NCBI GenBank assembly: GCA_910587785.1
Contig: CAJUOA010000136.1
Span: forward strand, 1 to 6,865
DNA: 6,865 nucleotides
Origin: an uncultured Oscillospiraceae bacterium
GTDB taxonomy: Bacteria; Bacillota; Clostridia; Oscillospirales; Oscillospiraceae
Direction of reading: 5' to 3'
In this document: positions 1-5,536 of the stretch, one piece after another
Layout of the letters: each line of letters starts with the position of its first letter
Position numbering within the stretch: position 1 is the stretch's first letter
Notes under the pieces: model-generated
Databases searched by the model: none
What the model was told of the DNA's origin: nothing
What the model saw: only the letters and a program-made list of their open reading frames with translations
Made by a program: the position numbers and the translations under genes

Positions 1-79
1 AGTATAGCATCAATCAAGCTAAATTGCAAGAGGAAATTTCAAATTTTTCCACAACTTCAGACATTCTTAAAAATTTTCC

Positions 80-108
80 TTGCATTTTTCCCCGCTTTAT
101 GATATCCT
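80..108 (+). promoter_or_regulatory. Probable sigma-A promoter of rplS
   Basis: A -35 box TTGCAT (80-85) is separated by 17 bases from a -10 box TATCCT (103-108). The stretch upstream (about 20-80) is A/T-rich with A and T runs, as in UP elements of strong ribosomal-protein promoters. Transcription would start near 115, giving a leader of about 95 bases before rplS. The boxes are visible; their use is inferred. Confidence 0.6.
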
Positions 109-112
109 ATTT

Positions 113-201
113 GGGCGTTAAAAGGGCGGTCCTCTGTCAAGGGGCGGACTGGATTCCTGTCTGTCCAGGAAAAATTGTTAAGAACGCCTATAAATAGGAG
201 G
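113..201 (+). promoter_or_regulatory. Structured 5' leader of rplS, possible L19 autoregulatory leader
   Basis: The transcribed leader can close on itself: GGCGTT (114-119) pairs with AACGCC (183-188), extendable by a G-U pair 113/189. Inside lies a 6-bp hairpin, TTCCTG (154-159) with CAGGAA (166-171), loop TCTGTC. A competing short hairpin pairs CCTA (187-190) with TAGG (195-198), which covers the start of the AGGAGG ribosome binding site (196-201). Firmicute L19 genes are known to carry an L19-binding autoregulatory leader, but I could not align this one to that family, so the identity is an inference. Confidence 0.4.
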
Positions 202-209
202 AAAAATCC

Positions 210-548
210 ATGGATCTCATCAAAGAACTGACCAAATCCCAGCTCAAGGAGATGCCCGCCGTCCAGGTCGGCGACACCGTCAAGGTGCATGTAAAGGTCA
301 AGGAGGGTGCCCGCGAGCGCATCCAGGTCTTCGAGGGCACCGTCATCGCCAAGAAGCACGGCGGCATTGAGGAGACCATTACGGTCCGCCGCATCTCCTA
401 CGGCATCGGCGTGGAGAAGGTCTTCCCCATCCACTCCCCCACCATCGACCAGATCCAGATCGTTCGCCACGGCGTCGTCCGCCGCGCGAAGCTCTACTAC
501 CTGCGTGACCGCGTCGGCAAGGCCGCCAAGGTCCGGGAGAAGCTTTGA
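210..548 (+). CDS. rplS: 50S ribosomal protein L19
   Basis: The 112-residue product is ribosomal protein bL19, which sits at the interface of the large and small subunits and contributes to an intersubunit bridge. The length is normal for the family (about 113-120). The family signature is seen in the early part, with VQVGDTVKVHVKVKEGARER (residues 19-38) followed by QVFEGTVIA. It continues with the conserved TVRRISYGIGVEKVFPIHSP stretch (residues 58-77) and ends in the basic RAKLYYLRDR motif near residues 92-101. The start ATG follows an AGGAGG ribosome binding site (196-201) at 8 bases. The gene appears to be monocistronic, with its own promoter, a structured leader and a strong terminator 4 bases after the stop codon. 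In many bacteria rplS follows trmD; that gene is not seen in the 200 bases upstream. Nothing is odd about the protein. Confidence 0.97.
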   Translation: MDLIKELTKSQLKEMPAVQVGDTVKVHVKVKEGARERIQVFEGTVIAKKHGGIEETITVRRISYGIGVEKVFPIHSPTIDQIQIVRHGVVRRAKLYYLRDRVGKAAKVREKL

Positions 549-551
549 TCG

Positions 552-591
552 AAAATCCCCCCGTGCGCCGGAGCGCACGGGGGGATTTTTT
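552..591. terminator. Intrinsic terminator shared by rplS and feoAB
   Basis: A perfect 17-bp stem (552-568 with 573-589) closes a 4-base loop CGGA. On the plus strand it ends in a run of six T (586-591), placing it directly after the rplS stop. On the minus strand it lies 36 bases past the feoAB stop and also ends in TTTT, so it probably serves both convergent genes. The stem is so long and GC-rich that termination is likely to be efficient. Confidence 0.93.
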
Positions 592-625
592 GTTGAGGCG
601 TTTTGCTGTCGGGCTTCGCTATGCG

Positions 626-3085
626 CTACAGCAGCTGCGCCGCGATCTGATACACCGCAAACGACGCCAGCCACGCCACACCCAGCTGCCAGACCAGCGC
701 CAGAACGGTCCAGCTCCTGCTGGCCATCTCCCGGCGGATGGTGGCGATCGCCGCCACGCAGGGGGTGTACAGCGCACAGAAGGCCAGAAACGCCAGCGCC
801 GCCGCCGGGGAAAAGGTGGCGCTCATCACCGCCCCCGCCGCGGCGTAGTCGGTGAGGGAGAAGCCGTAGAAGAGGCTCATGGAGCTGACCACGGCCTCCT
901 TGGCGATCAGGCCCGTCAGCAGAGCCACCGCCGCCTGCCATACGCCGAAGCCCATGGGCGCGAATACCGGCGCGATGACGCCCCCCACTAAGGCCAGGAT
1001 GCTCTCCGCCGTGTCCTCCACCATGTGGAGGCTGGGGCTGAAGCTCTGGAGGAACCAGACCACCACGCTCATGGCGGCGATGATGGTCCCCGCCCGGGTG
1101 AGGAAGTCCCGCACCCGCTCCCAGACGTGGAGCCAGATGTTGTGGAGGGTGGGCATCCGGTAGGGCGGGAGCTCCAGCAGGAAGGGGGCCGGTTCCCCCT
1201 GGAAGAGGGCCTTTTTCAAAATGAGCCCCGAGGCAATGGCCATCAGCGGCCCCAGCAGATACAGCCCGAACACCACCAGCCCCGCGTGGTCCGGGAAAAA
1301 GGCGGAGGTCATCAGGCCGTAGATGGGGAGCCGCGCCCCGCAGGACATGAAGGGCACCAGCAGGATGGTCATGCGCCGGTCCTTGTCGTTCTCCATGGTC
1401 CGCGCACCCATGACGGCGGGCACCGTACAGCCAAAGCCCATGAGCATGGGGATGAACGCCTTGCCCGAGAGGCCGAAGTGGCGCAATGTCCGGTCCATGA
1501 CAAAGGCCGCGCGGGCCATATACCCGCTGTCCTCCAGCATGGAGAGGAACAAAAAGAGCAGCGCGATCATGGGCAGGAACGTCAGCACCCCGCCTACGCC
1601 GGAGATGAGGCCGTCCACCAGCACGCCGGCGAGCCACGCCGGGGCGTGGAGCGCCTCCAGCCATCCGGATACGCCGGGGCAGAGCACCTCTTCCACGAAC
1701 CAGGCGATGCCGTCGGAGAGCCAGGCCCCCGGCCCGCTGAAGGTGACGAGGAACACCAGGAGCATCATGCCCAGAAACAGCGGAATGGCCCAGATCTTAT
1801 GGGTTGCCACGGCGTCGATGCGCTCGGTAAGGGTCCGCTCTCCGGTGCGGCTCTGCCGCTTCACCGCCAGGCGCACCGAGCGCTCCACAAAGCGGTAGCG
1901 GCTGTCCGCCAGGAGGGTCTCCCGGTCCCCCAGGGCGCTGGAGGACTCGTACTCCGCCGCGATGGCGTCGATCTTCTCCAGGGTATCCTGGTCCAGCTCC
2001 AAGTCCCTGGAGACCTCCTCATCCCCCTCCAAGAGCTTGATGGCCGCCCAGTGGGCAGGGATGTCCTTGTCATAGGCCCGGTCGTGGATGATCTCGCCGA
2101 TGCGGTGGTGGACGGCGTGGGTGAAGTCGTCGTAGAGGTCGTCGGGCTCCACGGTGAGGCCGGTGTGCATCTGCCGGTGGGCCTCCTGGACCAGCTCCGC
2201 GATATTGGTGCCGTCCCGGGCGGAGATGGGGATCACCGGGACGCCCAGGAGGGCGCTCAGACGGCCGCAGTCGATGGTATCCCCCTTCTTCTCCACCTCG
2301 TCCATGAAGTTGAGGGCCAGGACCACGGGCCGCTCCAGCTCCAGCAGCTGCATGGTGAGATAAAGGTTGCGCTCCAGGTTGGTGGCGTCGACGATGTTGA
2401 TGATGGCGTCGGGCTGTTCGCCGATGATGAAGCGCCGGGCCACCAGCTCCTCCTGGGAGTAGGGGGAGAGGGAGTAGATGCCCGGCAGGTCCACCACGGT
2501 AAAGCGCACGTCCCCCAGCTTCGCCTCCCCCTCCTTCTTCTCCACCGTGACGCCGGGCCAGTTGCCCACGTACTGGTTGGAGCCGGTGAGGGCGTTGAAG
2601 AGGGTGGTCTTGCCGCAGTTGGGGTTGCCGGCCAGTGCCACCTTCCAGGGGCGGGTGTCGTGGGCTTTGGCGTCGTAGGGGCGCTGGTGATGGGCCTGCT
2701 CGTGCTGGTGGGCCCGGTGCATGGCCTCCAGGTCCTTGGGGTCGGCGCACCCCATGGCGCAGTGGGCGCAGTCGCCGTGGCAGGTGCTCCCCAGGTGGTA
2801 GGCGCTCTCGCTGACCGCCTCCCGGGCCTCCCCCGCCGTGACGGGTCCCACCTGGATCTGGGCGGCGTCCTCCTTGCGAAGGCTCAGCTCGTAGCCCCGC
2901 AATTGCAGCTCCATGGGGTCCCCGAAGGGGGCCATTTTGATGAGCTTGACCTCTGTCCCCGGGGTGAGGCCCATGTCGATGAGCCGCCGTTTCACTGCTC
3001 CCCGGTGGTTGCCCACCTGCCGGATCACACAGCTCTCGCCGATGGGGAGCTTGTCCAGGGTGTTCCTTCCTGTTTTCGTCTCCAT
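626..3085 (-). CDS. feoB: Fused FeoA-FeoB ferrous iron transporter with Cys/His linker
   Basis: This 819-residue membrane protein should import Fe(II) across the cytoplasmic membrane. Residues 1-80 form a FeoA SH3-like domain (GAVKRRLIDMGLTPGTEVKL, 29-48). Residues 95-145 are a linker with C102, C106, C109, C113 and at least five histidines. The NFeoB GTPase follows: G1 GNPNCGKT (153-160), G2 threonine near T180, G3 DLPG (199-202), G4 NFMD (259-262), G5 SAR (288-290). Its helical insertion lies near 320-420. The permease spans about 430-819. It has the FeoB pore cysteines in GCTVPA (C553), SCGARLP (C582) and YTPC (C776), and the two gate repeats are complete. I chose the ATG at 3085 because a GAGG site (3093-3096) lies 7 bases upstream. 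An in-frame TTG at 3157 would sit inside the operator and lengthen the protein by 24 residues with no ribosome binding site. The gene is transcribed alone; no separate feoA or feoC is visible. Regulation by iron is suggested by the operators at the promoter. Confidence 0.96.
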   Translation of the reverse strand: METKTGRNTLDKLPIGESCVIRQVGNHRGAVKRRLIDMGLTPGTEVKLIKMAPFGDPMELQLRGYELSLRKEDAAQIQVGPVTAGEAREAVSESAYHLGSTCHGDCAHCAMGCADPKDLEAMHRAHQHEQAHHQRPYDAKAHDTRPWKVALAGNPNCGKTTLFNALTGSNQYVGNWPGVTVEKKEGEAKLGDVRFTVVDLPGIYSLSPYSQEELVARRFIIGEQPDAIINIVDATNLERNLYLTMQLLELERPVVLALNFMDEVEKKGDTIDCGRLSALLGVPVIPISARDGTNIAELVQEAHRQMHTGLTVEPDDLYDDFTHAVHHRIGEIIHDRAYDKDIPAHWAAIKLLEGDEEVSRDLELDQDTLEKIDAIAAEYESSSALGDRETLLADSRYRFVERSVRLAVKRQSRTGERTLTERIDAVATHKIWAIPLFLGMMLLVFLVTFSGPGAWLSDGIAWFVEEVLCPGVSGWLEALHAPAWLAGVLVDGLISGVGGVLTFLPMIALLFLFLSMLEDSGYMARAAFVMDRTLRHFGLSGKAFIPMLMGFGCTVPAVMGARTMENDKDRRMTILLVPFMSCGARLPIYGLMTSAFFPDHAGLVVFGLYLLGPLMAIASGLILKKALFQGEPAPFLLELPPYRMPTLHNIWLHVWERVRDFLTRAGTIIAAMSVVVWFLQSFSPSLHMVEDTAESILALVGGVIAPVFAPMGFGVWQAAVALLTGLIAKEAVVSSMSLFYGFSLTDYAAAGAVMSATFSPAAALAFLAFCALYTPCVAAIATIRREMASRSWTVLALVWQLGVAWLASFAVYQIAAQLL

Positions 3086-3145
3086 AGAGGGACCTCTTTT
3101 CCTTATTTTCGCGGAAAGTCCGTCTGCCGCCCTGCTTCGGGCGAG

Positions 3146-3160
3146 AGTTAGCGGCAACTA
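3146..3160 (-). promoter_or_regulatory. Operator-like repeat, promoter-downstream copy
   Basis: The 15-base site reads TAGTTGCCGCTAACT on the minus strand and lies just downstream of the -10 box, over the expected start of transcription. It matches the copy at 3208-3222 at 12 of 15 positions. It has the partly palindromic core TAG-N6-CTA, a spacing also present inside the DtxR/IdeR iron box. Binding of an iron-dependent repressor of that family is an inference. Confidence 0.5.
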
Positions 3161-3172
3161 TTCAGCAGGGAT

Positions 3173-3201
3173 ATTATAGAGGATAACCCTGCGGTTGTCA
3201 A
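3173..3201 (-). promoter_or_regulatory. Consensus sigma-A promoter of feoAB
   Basis: On the minus strand a perfect -35 TTGACA (3201-3196) is followed after exactly 17 bases by a perfect -10 TATAAT (3178-3173). Transcription should start near 3166, giving a leader of about 80 bases that includes a small hairpin (3128-3132 with 3139-3143). Such an ideal promoter would be constitutively strong, so repression is expected; the flanking repeats fit that. Confidence 0.9.
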
Positions 3202-3207
3202 GGGGAA

Positions 3208-3222
3208 AGTTAGTGGAATCTA
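3208..3222 (-). promoter_or_regulatory. Operator-like repeat, promoter-upstream copy
   Basis: The site reads TAGATTCCACTAACT on the minus strand, immediately upstream of the feoAB -35 box. It is the same orientation and sequence class as the copy at 3146-3160 (shared consensus TAGWTKCCRCTAACT), 62 bases away, close to six helical turns. Both sites therefore fall on a similar face of the DNA. Confidence 0.5.
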
Positions 3223-3226
3223 CCTC

Positions 3227-3255
3227 AAAAAAGGGCCGTCCTCCCCGGAGGGGGC
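3227..3255 (-). terminator. Terminator-like hairpin upstream of feoAB
   Basis: On the minus strand a GC-rich imperfect hairpin (GCC/GGC at 3255-3253 and 3237-3235; CCTC/GAGG at 3251-3248 and 3243-3240, loop CGGG) is followed by CC and six T (3232-3227). It has the form of an intrinsic terminator, yet no minus-strand gene precedes it. It may shield feoAB from antisense or stray transcription coming from the divergent region. Confidence 0.3.
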
Positions 3256-3271
3256 TGTCAGGATTTACCGC

Positions 3272-3301
3272 TTGCCATAAGTGCGAAAAATCCGCTATAA
3301 T
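3272..3301 (+). promoter_or_regulatory. Probable sigma-A promoter of the amidase gene
   Basis: TTGCCA (3272-3277) and TATAAT (3296-3301) are separated by 18 bases on the plus strand. Transcription would begin near 3308, about 50 bases before the amidase start. The promoter is divergent from that of feoAB, with about 70 bases between the two -35 boxes. Confidence 0.7.
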
Positions 3302-3357
3302 GGCACTGTAACGGGAGAAAGAGAGAAAAATCGGGAAGAAACTGGAAAGGAATGTCT

Positions 3358-4182
3358 ATGAAAGCACAGAAAATACTCTCCGCGCTTCTGCCGGGGGCGG
3401 GGCTTGCGCTGGTCCTGTGCCTCACCGCCGCCGGGGCCAATGAGAACGGCGTGACGGTGATGGTGGATGGCGCGCCCCTCGCCGTCGAGGCGTACATCAA
3501 TGAGAATGGCTCTACCATGGTCCCTCTGCGGGCGCTGGCGGAGGCGCTGGGCTGTACGGTCGCCTGGGACGAGGGGAGCCGCACGGTCACGGTGACCTCC
3601 AAAGAGGAGGAGGCGGCGGAGGAGACGCCCGCGCCGCCGGTGGTGATGCTGGACCCCGGCCACGGCGGGGAGAGCACCGGGGCCTCCTACAGCGGGGTGG
3701 CGGAGAAGGATTTGAACCTGGCCATCGCCCAAAAGGCCGCCGCGTTTCTCGCGGAGGCGGGGGTGGATGTACGCATGACCCGGACGGACGACCGGGACGT
3801 GGGGCTCTATGAGCGCACGGACCTTGCGGCCCAGGCGGAGGCGGCGCTGTTTGTCAGTGTCCACTGCAACGCGAGCCTCACCCATTCGGATGCCATGGGC
3901 GTGTACACCGCGGCCTATGAGGAGGGCGGGGAGAGCTGGCGGATGGCGGAGGCTCTGCGCACCTCCGTCACAGCCGCCGCCGGGGCTGGGGACATGGGTA
4001 CGGAGGCGCGGCCCGATCTGGCGGTGCTCCGGACGGCCTCCATGCCTGCGGTCCTGGTGGAGTGCGGGTATATGTCCACGCCGGAGGAGCTGTCTCTGCT
4101 GGCGTGGCCGGAGTACCAGACCCGGCTGGCGCGGGGGATCGCAGATGGAATCCTGGCCTGTCTGGAGGGGGCGGGGCAGTGA
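3358..4182 (+). CDS. Secreted N-acetylmuramoyl-L-alanine amidase (Amidase_3) with copper-amine-oxidase-like N-terminal domain
   Basis: The 274-residue enzyme should cleave the amide bond between muramic acid and the stem peptide of peptidoglycan outside the cell. Residues 1-27 are a signal peptide (MKAQK, hydrophobic core, likely cut after AGA-27). Residues 32-81 match the copper amine oxidase N-terminal-like domain (YINENGSTMVPLRALAEALG, 46-65), often used for wall or surface attachment in Clostridia. A short acidic linker (82-93) leads to a zinc Amidase_3 domain. There the zinc ligands are H102 (DPGHGG), E116 (AEKDLN) and H169 (SVHCNA), and the catalytic glutamate is E235 (LVECGYMS); all are present. 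I chose the second ATG (3358) since AAAGGA (3346-3351) lies 6 bases before it; the ATG at 3352 would touch that site. C21 is preceded by leucine, so this is not a lipoprotein. No clear terminator follows; a 6-bp GAGA-loop hairpin (4216-4231) lacks a T run. It resembles CwlD/AmiC-type enzymes, but its specific role (sporulation or cell separation) cannot be read from the sequence. Confidence 0.92.
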   Translation: MKAQKILSALLPGAGLALVLCLTAAGANENGVTVMVDGAPLAVEAYINENGSTMVPLRALAEALGCTVAWDEGSRTVTVTSKEEEAAEETPAPPVVMLDPGHGGESTGASYSGVAEKDLNLAIAQKAAAFLAEAGVDVRMTRTDDRDVGLYERTDLAAQAEAALFVSVHCNASLTHSDAMGVYTAAYEEGGESWRMAEALRTSVTAAAGAGDMGTEARPDLAVLRTASMPAVLVECGYMSTPEELSLLAWPEYQTRLARGIADGILACLEGAGQ

Positions 4183-4239
4183 GCGGAGGCATTTTCGGTT
4201 GAATTTTCCTGGAAATTCCCGGAGACGGGAAAAAACATA

Positions 4240-4268
4240 TTGTAATTTCCGCCGTTTTGTTATATACT
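4240..4268 (+). promoter_or_regulatory. Probable sigma-A promoter of the small membrane protein gene
   Basis: TTGTAA (4240-4245) and TATACT (4263-4268) are spaced by 17 bases. The start of transcription would be near 4275, giving a short leader of about 25 bases before the start codon at 4300. Read-through from the amidase gene is also possible. Confidence 0.6.
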
Positions 4269-4299
4269 GGTGGGCAGTACTGTTACAGGAGGTTCAACC

Positions 4300-4485
4300 A
4301 TGAAAAAAACGTGGCGTTTGGTTTTGGAGATCGTTGGGATGTCCCTGGCGGTGGCCGGACTGATCTGCGTGCTGATCGGCTACTGGGACCGTCTGGAGGA
4401 GGGCTTTGTCTCGCTGAAGGAGGCGTGCCGGGGGCGCAGGTGCTCGGAGTTTGACGACTACGACGACGATTTCCTCTGTCAGTAA
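4300..4485 (+). CDS. Small single-span membrane protein of unknown function
   Basis: I do not recognise this 61-residue protein. It has a short basic N-terminus (MKKTWR), one membrane helix at about residues 7-28 (LVLEIVGMSLAVAGLICVLI), an amphipathic stretch (YWDRLEEGFVSLKEACRGRR), and a strongly acidic tail (EFDDYDDDFLCQ). The positive-inside rule puts the N-terminus in the cytoplasm only weakly, because the basic CRGRR patch after the helix argues the other way; the topology is open. Cysteines lie at 23, 43, 48 and 60. The start is well set by AGGAGG (4287-4292) 7 bases upstream; an in-frame ATG at 4270 lacks such a site and lies at the start of transcription. It has its own promoter and a strong terminator, which supports it as a real gene. 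The position after the amidase may hint at an envelope role, but that is only context. Confidence 0.75.
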   Translation: MKKTWRLVLEIVGMSLAVAGLICVLIGYWDRLEEGFVSLKEACRGRRCSEFDDYDDDFLCQ

Positions 4486-4516
4486 GCGACCGGCCCAGCC
4501 GTGCTGAGGGCAAAGT

Positions 4517-4557
4517 GAGAGACACGGGAGCATTTCTCCCGTGTCTCTCGATGTTTT
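4517..4557. terminator. Bidirectional intrinsic terminator
   Basis: A perfect 14-bp stem (4517-4530 with 4536-4549) closes the loop CATTT. On the plus strand it ends the small-protein transcript and is followed by GATGTTTT. On the minus strand it begins 6 bases past the stop of the M14 gene, so it can also end the VTC-M14 operon, although the T run there is short. Confidence 0.85.
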
Positions 4558-5515
4558 ATGGGGTCCATCCCTCCGGCAGAGCGCCATAGGCGGCCATGGG
4601 GCCGTCCTGGAGGATGGTCAGGCTCTTGGTCTGGTAGAGCAGGACGCTGTCCGTTTTTGCGGTGCAGGTCTCCAGGACCCTGCCAAACAGGTCCCGAACC
4701 TCGCCGACGGCCTCCCCAGCCCGGAGCAGGTCCCCGGCCCGGTGGAAGGGGTACCAGCACCCGGCGAAGCGGGCCGCCGCGTAGACCACGTCTCCCAGGA
4801 GGGCCGGACGGCAGGTCCGGCGCTCCCCGTCCAGGAGGCCCAGGAAGCGCAGGATATTGCGCACATCCCGCTTGTCTGCGTCCACCTCCTCCCGTGTCCA
4901 GAGGCCCAGTCCGCCCCGCTCCAGGAGGATGCCCGGCAGGCCCAGGGCACCGGCGCGGTTGAAGGCCCCGCCGGAGCCGCTTCCGGAGCGGACCATCCAG
5001 GGCACGTCCGCCTGCCCGGCCATGGCGCGGGATCGCTTTGCCACGGAGGGGTCCGCCGCCCCCTGGCAGTAGACGTAGGGGGTCAGCTCTTCGTATCCGT
5101 CGCCGCTGTGGAGGTCGATATAGGCGTCGGCGTGGCGGAAGAATACCTCCTCCACGGTGTAGGCGATGCGCTGGGAGAGGGTGCCATCCGGTGTACCGGG
5201 GAAGACCCGGTTGAGGTTCTTCCCGTCCTCGAAGACCAAGCTCATGGTCCGGTGGGCGAAGCCGGTGGGGTTCATCAGGTGGATGATGGCGAGACTGCCG
5301 GAGAGGTCCTCCGGACGCAGTTCCTCCGCGAGCTCCAGGGCGGCCTGGATGCCCACGTACTCGGCGGAGTGGACACCGGCGGAGAGGAGCACTCTGGGAC
5401 CGGGCCGCGTCCCGTCCAGGAGGGTCACAGGCAGGGCCGTGCCCCCTCCCCGGATGGGGAGGAGGCATTGCTGTTTGGTTCCTGGGGAGGGGGTCCAGGA
5501 AAAAATTTCTTTCAT
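4556..5515 (-). CDS. M14-type zinc carboxypeptidase/deacylase, AstE/aspartoacylase-like
   Basis: The 319-residue cytosolic-looking protein (no signal peptide) belongs to the succinylglutamate desuccinylase/aspartoacylase branch of the M14 metallopeptidases, which hydrolyse an amide bond on a small acylated amino acid or peptide. The zinc site is intact: H49 and E52 in GVHSAEYVG, and H136 in YIDLHSGD. The substrate-binding NLNRVFPG motif (100-107) and the probable catalytic base E199 in ILLERGG are present. Residues from about 235 form a C-terminal beta-rich domain with an AGDLLRAGEAVGEVRDLFG stretch (260-278), like the barrel-sandwich domain found after the catalytic part in this family. AAGGAA (5527-5522) 6 bases before the ATG supports this start. 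It is the second gene of a minus-strand operon, 21 bases after the VTC-type gene, and ends at a shared terminator. The true substrate is unknown; AstE itself acts in arginine catabolism, but no other arginine genes are here. Confidence 0.88.
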   Translation of the reverse strand: MKEIFSWTPSPGTKQQCLLPIRGGGTALPVTLLDGTRPGPRVLLSAGVHSAEYVGIQAALELAEELRPEDLSGSLAIIHLMNPTGFAHRTMSLVFEDGKNLNRVFPGTPDGTLSQRIAYTVEEVFFRHADAYIDLHSGDGYEELTPYVYCQGAADPSVAKRSRAMAGQADVPWMVRSGSGSGGAFNRAGALGLPGILLERGGLGLWTREEVDADKRDVRNILRFLGLLDGERRTCRPALLGDVVYAAARFAGCWYPFHRAGDLLRAGEAVGEVRDLFGRVLETCTAKTDSVLLYQTKSLTILQDGPMAAYGALPEGWTP

Positions 5516-5536
5516 TCTGTGTTCCTTATTTTATTT

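Noticed and set aside
57..1664. A 535-codon minus-strand open frame spanning rplS and the 3' part of feoAB
   Set aside because: It runs through the shared terminator and antisense to L19, and is out of frame with FeoB; its product is low-complexity. It is a shadow of the two real genes.
1025..3151. A 708-codon open frame on the plus strand across feoAB
   Set aside because: It is antisense to a fully convincing FeoAB. The product is a low-complexity Gly/His/Val/Gln-rich chain with no domain, as expected from the reverse of GC-rich codons.
3086..3157. Longer FeoAB start (TTG at 3157)
   Set aside because: It would begin within the operator-like site, about 9 bases after the expected transcription start, with no ribosome binding site. 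The ATG at 3085 has GAGG at 7 bases and begins just before the FeoA domain.
3352..3420. Lipoprotein signal in the amidase (cysteine at residue 21)
   Set aside because: The residue before the cysteine is leucine, which does not fit a lipobox; an ordinary signal peptidase site after AGA-27 fits better.
4216..4231. Hairpin TTCCCG-GAGA-CGGGAA after the amidase as a terminator
   Set aside because: The stem is only 6 bp and is followed by A residues, with no T run on either strand; it may be an RNA fold but cannot be called a terminator.
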